Assembly (NCBI GenBank): GCA_937958875.1
Contig: CALGMJ010000186.1
Coordinates: 1 to 34,393, forward strand
DNA: 34,393 nt
Origin: an uncultured Verrucomicrobiales bacterium
GTDB lineage: Bacteria; Verrucomicrobiota; Verrucomicrobiia; Verrucomicrobiales; Akkermansiaceae
Direction of reading: 5' to 3'
In this document: piece by piece, positions 14,739 through 24,157 of the stretch
How the letters are laid out: each line of letters opens with the position of its first letter
Position numbering within the stretch: the stretch's first letter is position 1
Translations under genes and position numbers: made by a program
The notes under the pieces: model-generated
The model's database searches: none
Seen by the model: the letters and a program-made list of their open reading frames with translations, nothing else
What the model was told of the DNA's origin: nothing

Positions 14739-15959
14739 TTAGCGGCGTTTCCGGCGTGAGGAACCACCACGCTTCTTCTTTTTGAAGCTCTTAATGGGCG
14801 AATCATCAAGCATGGCGGTGTATTCGTAGTCGAAGCCTTCCAGCTTTTTGCGCTCGATTTTCTTTTCTAAGAAACATTCTACCGAAGTCGCGTAGTCGAG
14901 CTCGTCTGCGGTGAGCAGGGTGAAAGCATCGCCTTCCTGTTTGGCTCGGCCAGTCCGGCCAATCCGGTGAACGTAGTCCTCCGCATTTTCCGGTACGCGG
15001 TAGTTGATGACATGAGTGACTCCTGAGATGTCGATTCCTCGTGCTGCAACATCGGTCGCTACCAGCACTTTGAATTGGCCATCTTTAAATCCTTTCAGAG
15101 CTTTCATTCGATCACTCTGACGGATGTCTGAGTGCATCGCGGTGACCTTGCCTTTCAAGGCTTCCACCTCGTTAAGCATTGCGGTCACGGTGTCCGCTTC
15201 TTTTCGAGTTCTTGTGAAGACCATGACAGAATCGAAATCCGTTTTTTCTAAAAGACCAAGGAGAAGGCCATCACGCTGGGTCATAGCGACAGGGTAGAAA
15301 GCATGTGAAACCGTGGAGGCAACTTCGGCTCGAGCGATTTCGACCGAAGATGGATCAGTGAGACACCACTCGGCGAAGCCCTTGATGACAGGGGGCATGG
15401 TCGCAGAGAAGAAAAGAGTCTGGCGTGTCTGCTCTTCATTATTCCAGGGGCAGATATTGATGATTTTACGAACCTGAGGGAGGAAACCCATGTCGAGCAT
15501 GCGGTCGACTTCATCTAGAATCAAAACCTTGAGGGCGCCGAAGCGCACTGTGGTCCGATAGAAATGATCAATGAGGCGGCCGGGGCAGGCCACGATGATG
15601 TCAGCTCCAGCTTTGAGTTGTTCATCTTGTTTGCCGTAACCGACACCTCCGTAGAGAAGCGCGACTTTCAAGCTCGTATGCTTTCCGTAAGCGATAAATT
15701 GCTCTGCCACTTGGTCCGCCAATTCACGGGTTGGTTCGAGAACGAGAATCTGAGGTTTCCCCAGAGGTTCGATTTTAGAAAGAGAAGGGAGTGCGAAAGC
15801 TGCTGTCTTACCTGTGCCCGTCTGGGATGCTCCGATGACATCTTTTCCTTCCAGGACAAGCGGGATAGCCTCTGCCTGAATAGGCGTAGGTTCTTCATAA
15901 CCCGCCTCAGTAACGGCTTGGAGAACGGGGGCGGAAAGGCCGAGCTGGTCGAAAGGCAT
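14739..15959 (-). CDS. DEAD-box-type ATP-dependent RNA helicase (RhlE-like)
   Basis: A 406-residue helicase core. Motifs in order: TPIQ (Q motif), ASQTGTGKT (44-52), EPTREL, CPGRLID, motif II DEVD (149-152) followed by RMLDMGF, SAT (185-187), VFTRTR, ATDVAARGID and HRIGRTGR (331-338). The RMLDMGF context and overall layout are RhlE-like. Motif II reads DEVD instead of DEAD; the two acidic residues are kept. The tail is short and very basic (KKKKRGGSSRRKRR), likely for RNA binding. Roles in ribosome assembly, RNA decay or cold adaptation are typical. Convergent with the peroxiredoxin. Confidence 0.93.
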   Translation of the reverse strand: MPFDQLGLSAPVLQAVTEAGYEEPTPIQAEAIPLVLEGKDVIGASQTGTGKTAAFALPSLSKIEPLGKPQILVLEPTRELADQVAEQFIAYGKHTSLKVALLYGGVGYGKQDEQLKAGADIIVACPGRLIDHFYRTTVRFGALKVLILDEVDRMLDMGFLPQVRKIINICPWNNEEQTRQTLFFSATMPPVIKGFAEWCLTDPSSVEIARAEVASTVSHAFYPVAMTQRDGLLLGLLEKTDFDSVMVFTRTRKEADTVTAMLNEVEALKGKVTAMHSDIRQSDRMKALKGFKDGQFKVLVATDVAARGIDISGVTHVINYRVPENAEDYVHRIGRTGRAKQEGDAFTLLTADELDYATSVECFLEKKIERKKLEGFDYEYTAMLDDSPIKSFKKKKRGGSSRRKRR

Positions 15960-16027
15960 GGAGGTGACTAGGGGAGAACGGCACTAAGGTCGAGACTGAT
16001 ATCACGTAAATCGAAATCGTGACTTCT

Positions 16028-17011
16028 CTAGCGAAAGCGAAGCCGTAGTCCTCGGGGCTTCCAGAAGCGTTCCAATCGGCCCTGAACTTGCCTCGCTTCC
16101 TCTGGAGTAATCAATTTTGGAAGGGGAGTTTGAGTATTCTTCACTGTCGCGATTTTGGTGAGGTAGGTTTTCACTATTTCCAGTCTCTCTTCGCCGCCAT
16201 GAAAGTGATAATGGATCAGAAGTAAAGCGGAGGAATAAGCTTCGAGGACCTCTGCGGGGGGCAGTTTTGAGACTCTCTCACGCCACCCATCTGAGCTGAG
16301 CCCTACGAGATCAGCAAGTGCTGTTACCTGTGTGTGCGACTGTGAGGGCGGTAGGTGCGCTCGAAGATGGTCTTTGATTCTCACATCAATCCGATTGAAA
16401 CGGAAGCTGCCCTCATGAGTGTGAGCGGCGGCTAGATATTCCGCTACCCCTTCATGAAACCACGTATCGTATTTCCATAAATGCTCATGCATACATAAAT
16501 GCGTGAGTTCGTGAATAAGCAGATCGTGGTTAGGACGAGCGCGTCCCGTTTCTGAAAAGAAAAATTTTCCTCGCAGAATCACATGCTGCTTTCTCCCATC
16601 ATAAACGCCAGCAGCTCCGATGTGGCCCCCAGCTTTTAGAAATGATTCATCGTCATTAAAGATTCGCACCTGAGGGCGTCCCTTCCGTGGAGGAGAAAAG
16701 AGTGCCAGTGGAAAGCGTTTCAGAATCACTGGAACGGATTCGATGGTTTGAGTGAAGCCCCTAAGCTGGGTTGGATTCATCTTTTCCGGTGACTCGATCA
16801 GAAAATGTTGGCTCTGGTATCGGTGAGCCATACCATTCCACGGTAATATGCGCGCCTCACGATGGATGGGTAAAGTCGGCTGGAAACTCTGTGGCCATGA
16901 CTGTCCCAGCGCTAAGCTGCAGGACAGAAGTATGAGAAGAATAGCCATCGGGAATGAGGTGATCATCAGAAAACTAGGGAGCATGAAAACAAAGAAGTGA
17001 CGGAATCTCAT
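16028..17011 (-). CDS. Exported gluzincin-type zinc peptidase (peptidase MA/DUF1570-like)
   Basis: About 327 residues. A hydrophobic N-terminus (MAILLILLSCSLALGQSW) acts as signal peptide or anchor. The zinc motif HELTH (167-171, counted from 17011) is followed by WFHEGVAEYLAAA with a likely glutamate ligand at 187, the pattern of peptidase MA-like enzymes. RIFNDDESFLKAGG and AAGVYDG before the motif also fit that group. Several in-frame starts exist (17062, 17011, 16966, 16948). 17011 is a compromise and 16966 gives the most compact signal peptide. The start region is divergent from rpsP. Substrate unknown. Confidence 0.75.
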   Translation of the reverse strand: MRFRHFFVFMLPSFLMITSFPMAILLILLSCSLALGQSWPQSFQPTLPIHREARILPWNGMAHRYQSQHFLIESPEKMNPTQLRGFTQTIESVPVILKRFPLALFSPPRKGRPQVRIFNDDESFLKAGGHIGAAGVYDGRKQHVILRGKFFFSETGRARPNHDLLIHELTHLCMHEHLWKYDTWFHEGVAEYLAAAHTHEGSFRFNRIDVRIKDHLRAHLPPSQSHTQVTALADLVGLSSDGWRERVSKLPPAEVLEAYSSALLLIHYHFHGGEERLEIVKTYLTKIATVKNTQTPLPKLITPEEARQVQGRLERFWKPRGLRLRFR

Positions 17012-17073
17012 AAAAAAAGCTTGGCAAAGAGGCGGAATTCCAACAGCTTCCGCCCTCCACAACTCCGAGCTTT

Positions 17074-17316
17074 ATGGTAGCACTCAGACTTTCCCGCAAA
17101 GGTTCCAAAGACCGTCCTTATTACAAGATCGTAGCCGTTGACAGCCGTAAGCGCCGTGACGGACGTTATATCGAGCAAATTGGCACCTACAATCCAATGA
17201 TTGAAGGTGAAAATTACACCCTCGACCTAGAAAAAGCCGATAAATGGCTCGGTGTTGGCGCTAAGCCAAGCACCACTGTTGGCAGCATCATCAAGAAGGT
17301 GCGCAACGCTGGCTAA
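17074..17316 (+). CDS. rpsP: 30S ribosomal protein S16
   Basis: An 80-residue protein starting [25 protein letters not shown] (shown in part), with [12 protein letters not shown], the S16 signature. Length is normal. The often-seen downstream partners rimM, trmD and rplS are absent. Instead a terminator follows at 17348, then a MITE-like element, so rpsP appears monocistronic. No SD is visible upstream of the ATG. Confidence 0.96.
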   Translation: MVALRLSRKGSKDRPYYKIVAVDSRKRRDGRYIEQIGTYNPMIEGENYTLDLEKADKWLGVGAKPSTTVGSIIKKVRNAG

Positions 17317-17347
17317 GCTAGCTTTCTTTACCTCAAAGATTTTTCAG

Positions 17348-17380
17348 ACCTCGGTTGATTCAAATCATCCGGGGTTTTTT
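17348..17380 (+). terminator. Intrinsic terminator after rpsP
   Basis: ACCTCGG (17348-17354) pairs with CCGGGGT (17369-17375) with one G-U pair. TGAT/ATCA pairs inside the loop can lengthen the stem. A six-T tract follows at 17375-17380. Confidence 0.8.
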
Positions 17381-17411
17381 GCGTTCGGGGATGGAGAATC
17401 TGAGCCTAAAG

Positions 17412-17420
17412 GGACAGTGG
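17412..17420. repeat. 9-bp target site duplication, left copy
   Basis: GGACAGTGG directly abuts the left terminal repeat of the MITE-like element. The identical nine bases directly abut the right end at 17647-17655. One shared G would allow a 10-bp reading. Confidence 0.85.
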
Positions 17421-17646
17421 CAGGGTCCCTACACAAGGGTGAAATTCAGAGCAGAGGCAGGGCGAAACCTGAGGTATTAGCGGAAGAAAACCACTGATTA
17501 CCCAGATTTCACTGATTTTCTTAGGCTCCGCAATATAGGCATCAGTGAAATCTGGGTAATCAGTGGTTTTTAAAACGATTTTCCAAGTAATGGCGATCAT
17601 TTTAGCAAGATTTTAGTATGGATTACTCCCTTATGTAGGAGCCCTG
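17421..17646 (+). mobile_element. MITE-like non-autonomous element, complete copy (226 bp)
   Basis: The element is bounded by imperfect 19-bp terminal inverted repeats: CAGGGTCCCTACACAAGGG (17421-17439) and CCCTTATGTAGGAGCCCTG (17628-17646), matching 16 of 19 when one is reverse-complemented. Identical 9-bp duplications flank it, as left by transposition. It carries no transposase and needs one in trans. Inside is a perfect 30-bp inverted repeat (17487-17516 and 17541-17570). Its last 183 bp match bases 1-183 with nine substitutions. Nine-bp duplications with C-starting ends are compatible with IS4- or ISAs1-type transposases, but this is not assigned. Confidence 0.88.
17487..17570. repeat. 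Perfect 30-bp inverted repeat in MITE copy 2
   Basis: The arms 17487-17516 and 17541-17570 are exact reverse complements and are identical to the arms of copy 1. The 24-nt loop differs from copy 1 at two positions. Confidence 0.95.
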
Positions 17647-17655
17647 GGACAGTGG
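17647..17655. repeat. 9-bp target site duplication, right copy
   Basis: GGACAGTGG follows the right terminal repeat directly and is identical to 17412-17420. Confidence 0.85.
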
Positions 17656-17792
17656 TGAATTTTTAAAGCCACTCAGAATCAGCCAAGTAATGAGCTTGCT
17701 ACAGTCGTAGCTCATGCGTGTGGAACTGAGGTGCCATTGCATATTTTCGTTCGAGTGGGAGTGGCTCAGACTCCCTAAATGAGTGAGCTCTT

Positions 17793-19037
17793 TTAGCGAT
17801 GGATCGGTAAGGTAGGATCACCGAGCAGGTGAAGTTCACAGAGACACATATGAAAATTTGGTGACTCCTTCGCCCGTTCAGCGAGCAGGGACTTCGTTTT
17901 CATCAGGGCTTCTCCGGTGGTGAGGGAGTGGGTGATTCCTTCTTGCCAGAAAAGAGTCATCGTTTCGGTGGTGCCGTCGAGTTTTCCTTCCTTCATCATG
18001 AGCGGGAAGTCGCGGCGGGGGTCAGTGAAGTGTGGTTTGCCTTCCCGGCACGGGGCGACGATGGCGACTGCTCCGGCTTTTGGGAGGCGGAGCATCGCTT
18101 CTGTGATGCATGGATCTTCTGCGGCATCGAAGTGGCCGGTGAAGCAGGAGACGGTGGTGATGATAGGGTAGTGGTTTTCGTTTTTCAGCTGATTGAGATG
18201 CTTTTCACTGAAAAAAGAGCGATCATCTTCCATGACCCAGCCGTGGATGAGGCCATGACCGTGGAGGTGGAGTTTCCCATAACGGTGGTCATTGAAGATT
18301 TTGACCCAGTTCTCCGCCGTGATTTCGTAGTCGCCAGGTGCGTCTTTATCCCACGGGCTTTCATCGGCAAAAAAGCGTTCTGCTTTTCCTTCAGGGAGGC
18401 TTTTTGAAATGTAGTCATCCCAGCTATTACGTACTTTCGGGTAAGCGCCGGCGACGGTGCAGGTGTAGAGAAACGAGTTTGAGAAATCGCTTTTCTTTGG
18501 GCTGGTCTCATAGGCTTTCACTTTTTCGGTGTAAGCTTTGACATCCTCAGCGGTGCGGACGGGGATGCGCCCGAGGCCGACGCTGCCATCGGGGTAAGTG
18601 ATTGCTGCTCGATCATCGTCAAACTCGCCGATGATACCATCTCCATCGGCATCCCAATTCGTAGGGGAGAGATAAAAGATATCGGCAGGGATGTCTGCAT
18701 TTTCGCCCCACATTGTGGAATGGACGGTGTCCTGGTCTGGGACGAATTTGGTTCCGTCAGGTGAGCTGTCACCGCCCAAAATTAACCATTTGGTGCCGGA
18801 TTTGAGATGAGTCTGAACCTCTTGGCGGATTTTCTCAGGTGTGGATTCCTTGCCTTCGTGAGCTGCAATTTTTTCTACCGTGACGAGAGTGACGTCAATA
18901 TTGCGCGTTTTTTTCCATGCAATGAAGTCTTCCCATGCTGGTGCGAGTTCGCTGGTGGTGACCAGGAGGGCCTTTTCTTTCGCCTGAATGAAAGGGGTGA
19001 GAAGGAGGGCGAGTGAAAAAGAGAAACGATTCATCAT
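17793..19037 (-). CDS. Exported gingipain-like (C25 family) cysteine protease
   Basis: About 414 residues starting MMNRFSFSLALLLTPFIQAKEK, a signal peptide. A GTG at 19058 is a longer option. The core follows C25: WLILGGDSS, then DIFYLS, DADGDGIIGEFDDD (acidic, possibly Ca-binding), VGLGRIPVRT, LHLHGHGLIHGW with candidate catalytic His261, and TTVSCFTGHFD with candidate nucleophile Cys298. Gingipains are extracellular proteases. This one has no visible prodomain, Ig-like domain or C-terminal sorting domain, so it is a minimal form. It is monocistronic with no clear partner. The catalytic residue choice is inferred from spacing. Confidence 0.75.
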   Translation of the reverse strand: MMNRFSFSLALLLTPFIQAKEKALLVTTSELAPAWEDFIAWKKTRNIDVTLVTVEKIAAHEGKESTPEKIRQEVQTHLKSGTKWLILGGDSSPDGTKFVPDQDTVHSTMWGENADIPADIFYLSPTNWDADGDGIIGEFDDDRAAITYPDGSVGLGRIPVRTAEDVKAYTEKVKAYETSPKKSDFSNSFLYTCTVAGAYPKVRNSWDDYISKSLPEGKAERFFADESPWDKDAPGDYEITAENWVKIFNDHRYGKLHLHGHGLIHGWVMEDDRSFFSEKHLNQLKNENHYPIITTVSCFTGHFDAAEDPCITEAMLRLPKAGAVAIVAPCREGKPHFTDPRRDFPLMMKEGKLDGTTETMTLFWQEGITHSLTTGEALMKTKSLLAERAKESPNFHMCLCELHLLGDPTLPIHR

Positions 19038-19139
19038 GATTGGTGAAGACGCTCTCACAAATTTGAGGGGATGACAAACGCGTCATTTTAGAACAGCTCT
19101 TGTAAAGCTCTCTTTAATTCACGAAGAGGGCGTCGCGTC

Positions 19140-19550
19140 TTACTTTTCGGAGGCCTCGCTGCGATTGTTTTGCCAGAGTTGGAAGACGATAGCGGCGAGT
19201 GCGATGAGGGCGCCAAAGAATTCGCGGGTGAGTTCGACGCGAGCGTCATCCGCGCTCATGGAGACTTGCGTCATGGTGAAGGGCTGATCTCCGAAGAGGT
19301 TTTCCCAGAGTCCGGGACCTGAGAGTGCCATTTCGATGAGGCAGGCCGTGATGGCGAGGATGAAAAAGAAGCGGGGGATTTTCCGAAAGCAAAGCCAGAT
19401 GAAGCCAGCTGCGATGAGGAGGTAGAAAAGGAGCCACAAGGCGGAGTCGAGCGAGGAGGCGTTGTGGTAAATTTCGGGGTCGATGTCATTGCGCTGGAGC
19501 CAGGCAAAGGCGACAAAGATGAGGGCAAGGATTCCGTTAAGGATGTTCAT
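19140..19550 (-). CDS. TMEM220-like small membrane protein
   Basis: A 136-residue protein with about four hydrophobic helices. After helix 1 comes AWLQRNDIDPEIY, resembling the QxNDPDP motif of the TMEM220 family. The last helix is introduced by ELTREFFGALIAL, which also fits. The family has no known biochemical function. It lies 100 bp downstream of leuB on the same strand, separated by a long hairpin, so co-transcription is uncertain. Confidence 0.65.
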   Translation of the reverse strand: MNILNGILALIFVAFAWLQRNDIDPEIYHNASSLDSALWLLFYLLIAAGFIWLCFRKIPRFFFILAITACLIEMALSGPGLWENLFGDQPFTMTQVSMSADDARVELTREFFGALIALAAIVFQLWQNNRSEASEK

Positions 19551-19584
19551 TTTTTAGAATGTTAGATCCTCTTTTCCACTTTCT

Positions 19585-19631
19585 CCAGCCCGCGTTTCAC
19601 CGAGATAGTGTCGCGGGCTGGATGGGTGAAA
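19585..19631. repeat. 10-bp hairpin between leuB and the TMEM220-like gene
   Basis: CCAGCCCGCG (19585-19594) pairs perfectly with CGCGGGCTGG (19612-19621). TTTCACC (19595-19601) can also pair with GGTGAAA (19625-19631), so two interleaved structures compete. No U-tract follows on either strand, so a canonical terminator is not supported. Confidence 0.6.
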
Positions 19632-19650
19632 ATATGTTCTGAAGTAAAAC

Positions 19651-20763
<1,113 letters not shown>

Positions 20764-20854
20764 TTAGCGGGAAATTGCAAATTTGAAAGATGAGATTTTT
20801 TCGAGGGGGAAAAGCCAGTTGCTCCAGCCGGAAAAAGTACGCATTCTGAGGCCG

Positions 20855-22084
20855 ATGGCAGGGAGCAAGGATGGCAGCGATGACCTCGAGAAGTGGGGTG
20901 CTGATGTGATCTTTGGTCGGGCGAAAGGATTTTGGCCATTCGTGATGCGAAAAGTTCTCTGGGGGTTTTCACTACTCTACCGAGGGGGAGTAAAGACTCG
21001 GCTGAAGCTCTATCGTGATGGCTGGAAAGAGACCCATGAGCTGGGCACGATGGTGATTAGCATCGGGAATCTCACTGTGGGGGGGACGGGGAAGACTCCG
21101 GTGGTGGAGCGGTTTGCGCGAGAGCTAACGGAGCGGGGGAGGAAGGTGGCTATTCTGAGTCGTGGTTATAAAAGCTCTGATCTAGAGGAGGTGCAGGAGT
21201 GGCGGCATCCGAAGACTGGAAAGGTGCAGACGAGTCCGCCCAAGATTGTCAGTGATGGAGAAGAGGTTTTGCTCAAGGCGAAATTCGCAGGAGATGAACC
21301 CTACATGCTGGCGAAAAATTTGCCTGGAGTAGCCGTGGTAGTGGATAAAGATCGTGTGCGTGGAGGGCGTTTCGCAGTGCGCGAGCTGGGAGTGGATACT
21401 CTGCTTCTGGATGATGGGATGCAGTATCTGGACTTAGCGCATTCACTCGATGTCGTGCTGGTCGATCAAGGCTCGCCTTTTGGGACGGGGCAGATTTTAC
21501 CGCGAGGAACGCTACGTGAGCCGCCGGGAAATCTCTGCCGGGCGGACTATGTCTTCATTACGAAATGTGATGGCTCTTCGAATGAAAAGCTGCGGAAGAA
21601 GATCCGGCGGAAAAATAAAACGGCGGAAATCTTAGAATGCACGCACGGACCGAAGCATTTACAGGGGGTCTTTCATAAAGAGGTGCTTCCGCTAGAAGTG
21701 CTGGACGGGAAATTCATCGCGGGGATTTCTGGGATCGCGGTGCCGGAGAGCTTCGATAAGCTGCTTCAGGATCTTGGCGCTGAGGTGGAATTTCACACGA
21801 CCTTCGCGGATCACCATAATTTTACGAATAAAGATATTGATCGCTTTATGAAGCGCTGCGTGAACCGTGGCATTGAGATGATCATTACCACGGAAAAGGA
21901 TGCGGTGCGTTTTCCGTTTCCTTCAGAGCCGGACGTTCCCATTTATTTCCTACGGATTGAGGTGAAAATCCTTGAGGGAGAGGAGGTCTGGGAGCGCTGT
22001 ATCGAGCGAGTGTGCGCTCGCGTGGCAAAAGGACCAGAGGATTGGACGCGGGAGCGACTCCTCAAGACAAGTGCGGATTTATGA
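20855..22084 (+). CDS. lpxK: Tetraacyldisaccharide 4'-kinase
   Basis: About 409 residues. LpxK phosphorylates the lipid A disaccharide precursor at the inner membrane. The N-terminal amphipathic/membrane segment ([17 protein letters not shown]) is followed by [19 protein letters not shown], the unusual LpxK P-loop, then [24 protein letters not shown], and [11 protein letters not shown] and TTEKDAVRF near the end. The frame is open from a TTG at 20783; the ATG at 20855 starts closer to the family N-terminus. The gene implies lipid A, hence an LPS-bearing outer membrane. It overlaps the next gene by 4 bp (ATGA). Confidence 0.92.
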   Translation: MAGSKDGSDDLEKWGADVIFGRAKGFWPFVMRKVLWGFSLLYRGGVKTRLKLYRDGWKETHELGTMVISIGNLTVGGTGKTPVVERFARELTERGRKVAILSRGYKSSDLEEVQEWRHPKTGKVQTSPPKIVSDGEEVLLKAKFAGDEPYMLAKNLPGVAVVVDKDRVRGGRFAVRELGVDTLLLDDGMQYLDLAHSLDVVLVDQGSPFGTGQILPRGTLREPPGNLCRADYVFITKCDGSSNEKLRKKIRRKNKTAEILECTHGPKHLQGVFHKEVLPLEVLDGKFIAGISGIAVPESFDKLLQDLGAEVEFHTTFADHHNFTNKDIDRFMKRCVNRGIEMIITTEKDAVRFPFPSEPDVPIYFLRIEVKILEGEEVWERCIERVCARVAKGPEDWTRERLLKTSADL

Positions 22085-22746
22085 TTGCGATGTTCCGTCT
22101 CATGCTGCTGCGGCCCATTATTAAGCCTTTGTCCCGCTTACTGGTTGGCTTGATTGCGATCCCGATTTTCCGGCTCGTGGTGCGGCATGGCTTCCGGGCG
22201 GCTAATGTGAGGGTGGAGATGGAGAAGGATCTTGAGCAATGGTTTCGCGCCTGCCTCATCCTGTTAGTCGCAACGGCAAATATGGAGCATGCGCTTTTCG
22301 GCTGGCTCCCGGTGGACTTTGTCGGGGCTGATGCTTGGATCGCGGTCTTTTTACGTCTTTTCTTGGCAATCGGAGTAATCGAGCTGATGCCGGATCAAGC
22401 ACTCTTCGGGCTCATCCATACCAGCCCTACCGGACTCAAATTTCACCGAGGCCTGTTTCAGCAGCTCTGGGTCGAGCGGAAGAAATGGCTTAAGAAGGTC
22501 GGTTGCATTCACTTGAACCGATCATCGCCGATTTTTCTGATTATGGCGGCGATCTTCGGAGGTGATCCTGGAACGACAAAATATTACGTTGGGTGGACCT
22601 GCTACGGAGTAGCCGTAGTACAATATCTCATCATCGCATTCATCACCTCCGCGTATAAGGGCGGAGACTTGATGGAGCGCTTTGATACCATCGTGGCGCA
22701 GAAGCGCCAGCTCCTGAAGGATGAGTTCGTGAAGGATGCGAAATAG
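22081..22746 (+). CDS. Uncharacterised membrane protein coupled to lpxK
   Basis: A 221-residue protein with several membrane helices: MFRLMLLRPIIKPLSRLLVGLIAIP, ACLILLVATANMEHALFGWLP, AVFLRLFLAIGVIELMP, FLIMAAIFGG and VAVVQYLIIAF (segments given separately). Charged loops lie between. I do not recognise the family. The ATG overlaps the lpxK stop codon, implying a shared transcript and a possible envelope role. An upstream in-frame start at 22012 lies inside lpxK and is unlikely. Convergent with the coiled-coil gene two bases away. Confidence 0.75.
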   Translation: MIAMFRLMLLRPIIKPLSRLLVGLIAIPIFRLVVRHGFRAANVRVEMEKDLEQWFRACLILLVATANMEHALFGWLPVDFVGADAWIAVFLRLFLAIGVIELMPDQALFGLIHTSPTGLKFHRGLFQQLWVERKKWLKKVGCIHLNRSSPIFLIMAAIFGGDPGTTKYYVGWTCYGVAVVQYLIIAFITSAYKGGDLMERFDTIVAQKRQLLKDEFVKDAK

Positions 22747-22748
22747 GA

Positions 22749-23228
22749 TTAATCTTTTGGTGGTTTTACGAAGCGCTGACCAGGCTCTTCCGCCATGAAG
22801 AGGGCTCGGAAAATACCGCCTAAGGTAATTTTTTCGTCGTGTCGAATGCGAGAGGCCTGTTGAGGGGAGAGCGCTTCCTCTGGTTCGGTCTTGGCCTCAT
22901 CTGTGCTAGGGAAGGGGGTGATGGTTTCCTCAGACTGGTAGTGGGTGACGGATTTCAGTTCGCAGCTGTCTTCATGAGCAGTGCCGAGTTTTTCACGAAC
23001 GTCGCGGAGGCTGCGATGGAGTTCGTAAATACTCGCTCCGAGGGCGTCGATTTGCTTTTGGATTTCTGGATTTCGCTGGCTCACGAGGTCTCGTAAGTTT
23101 GCGCATTCTAAGTCTAGTTCACTTTCGACTCGATTTAGATTTTCCTTAAGCAGGTGTAAGGCGTCGTCCAGTTCGTGTTGGATTTCTGAACTGAGGGTTT
23201 GAATGGTGTCGGTGGCGGTTGCGGTCAT
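22749..23228 (-). CDS. Coiled-coil protein of unknown function
   Basis: A 159-residue protein. Residues 10-85 are strongly helical with heptad-like spacing (LSSEIQHELDDALHLLKENL, then DLRDVREKLG). The middle is acidic and disordered; the tail is ITLGGIFRALFMAEEPGQRF. No signal peptide and no recognisable domain. The coiled coil suggests a scaffold or dimer. It ends two bases from the end of the convergent membrane gene. Confidence 0.7.
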   Translation of the reverse strand: MTATATDTIQTLSSEIQHELDDALHLLKENLNRVESELDLECANLRDLVSQRNPEIQKQIDALGASIYELHRSLRDVREKLGTAHEDSCELKSVTHYQSEETITPFPSTDEAKTEPEEALSPQQASRIRHDEKITLGGIFRALFMAEEPGQRFVKPPKD

Positions 23229-23325
23229 GATTCGAATGGGTTTTGGTTATCTCTACATATGAAAGAGGTATTATTTGACTAATAGCACCTTAGAGACGGA
23301 GAGGGGAGTTGCAACTGCTTTTCTG

Positions 23326-23380
23326 AAGACGAATTTTGGAAAACGGTGAAGAATTCCCTGAATAAAGCGAATTTCGTCTT
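23326..23380 (+). promoter_or_regulatory. Long-range stem in the rpsN leader
   Basis: AAGACGAA (23326-23333) is complementary to TTCGTCTT (23373-23380) across a 39-nt loop, ending 36 nt before the rpsN ATG. It could be an autoregulatory leader structure, but an 8-bp match may be chance. Confidence 0.25.
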
Positions 23381-23416
23381 GCTTCTCTGGGCGATCTGGA
23401 TAGTTCTTCCCGTCCC

Positions 23417-23686
23417 ATGGCAAGAAAGTGCTGGATTGAGCGCGACAAGCGCAAAGCTAAAACCGTTAAGAAGTATTCTGACCTTCGTCATCAACTGAAG
23501 AAGGAAAAGGACTATATTGGACTCACAATGCTTCCACGTGATGCGAGTCCGACTCGTCTCGTGAATCGTTGTGTTATCACTGGTCGTCGTCGTGCGTTTC
23601 TTCGTCGCTTCCAGCTTTCACGTATCACCTTCCGTGAGATGGCTTCTGCTGGTCTCATTCCAGGTGTGACAAAGTCCAGCTGGTAG
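23417..23686 (+). CDS. rpsN: 30S ribosomal protein S14
   Basis: An 89-residue protein, [17 protein letters not shown] at the start, then [14 protein letters not shown] and [15 protein letters not shown], the S14 signature. It lacks the paired CxxC zinc ligands, so it is the zinc-independent form. It stands outside the spc ribosomal operon, which often occurs with zinc-independent copies. No SD is seen. A terminator follows. Confidence 0.95.
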   Translation: MARKCWIERDKRKAKTVKKYSDLRHQLKKEKDYIGLTMLPRDASPTRLVNRCVITGRRRAFLRRFQLSRITFREMASAGLIPGVTKSSW

Positions 23687-23714
23687 GCTAATTCTCTGAC
23701 CCCTTGCCGGATGT

Positions 23715-23750
23715 CGGGTCCGTTTCTATAAACGGGCCCGTTCCTGTATT
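23715..23750 (+). terminator. Hairpin terminator after rpsN
   Basis: An 11-bp stem, CGGGTCCGTTT (23715-23725) with AAACGGGCCCG (23730-23740), one T-G pair, and a 4-nt loop. It is followed by TTCCTGTATTT, a weak T-rich tail. Confidence 0.7.
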
Positions 23751-23775
23751 TAGGTTAGTCTGAAATGATCCTCCC

Positions 23776-24036
23776 ATGCCGATTTACGAATATATTTCTA
23801 AGAGTCCGGACGATACGGATTCTAGCTGTCGCATTTGTGCGAAGGGGTTTGAGCTGCGCCGCCCCATTGACCGAGAGGCTTTGACAAACTGCCCTCTCTG
23901 TAAAAATCCCGTGAAGAAAGTCATTTCCCGGGTCAATACTCCTAAGGTGACCAAGCCGTTCTCTACGAGTGACGCGAAAAAAGCAGGCTTCCAAGTTCTG
24001 GAAAAGCGTTGTGATGGGTCCTTTGAGAAGATGTAA
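23776..24036 (+). CDS. FmdB-family zinc ribbon protein
   Basis: An 86-residue protein starting MPIYEYISKSP, with CRIC at about 18-21 and CPLC at about 39-42 forming a zinc ribbon, and FELRRPIDREALTNCP between. FmdB-type proteins are small putative regulators of unproven function. The basic region after the ribbon (NPVKKVISRV) is typical. A hairpin at 24046 ends the gene. It is probably monocistronic. Confidence 0.85.
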   Translation: MPIYEYISKSPDDTDSSCRICAKGFELRRPIDREALTNCPLCKNPVKKVISRVNTPKVTKPFSTSDAKKAGFQVLEKRCDGSFEKM

Positions 24037-24045
24037 TATCTCACG

Positions 24046-24077
24046 GAAACGTCGCTACATTAAGACGTTTCAATTTT
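24046..24077 (+). terminator. Hairpin terminator after the FmdB-type gene
   Basis: A perfect 8-bp stem, GAAACGTC (24046-24053) with GACGTTTC (24064-24071), and a 10-nt loop, followed by AATTTTAAAA. Confidence 0.65.
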
Positions 24078-24157
24078 AAAAGGGGTAAAAAACGCTGTTT
24101 GAGGGGCAATCGCTTGCACCCAGAACTAGACCAGTGGATAGTCAGGTCGTAAGATCT

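Noticed and set aside
17406-17600. 64-codon minus-strand ORF
   Set aside because: It runs through the MITE hairpin and terminal repeat and has no protein-like conservation signal.
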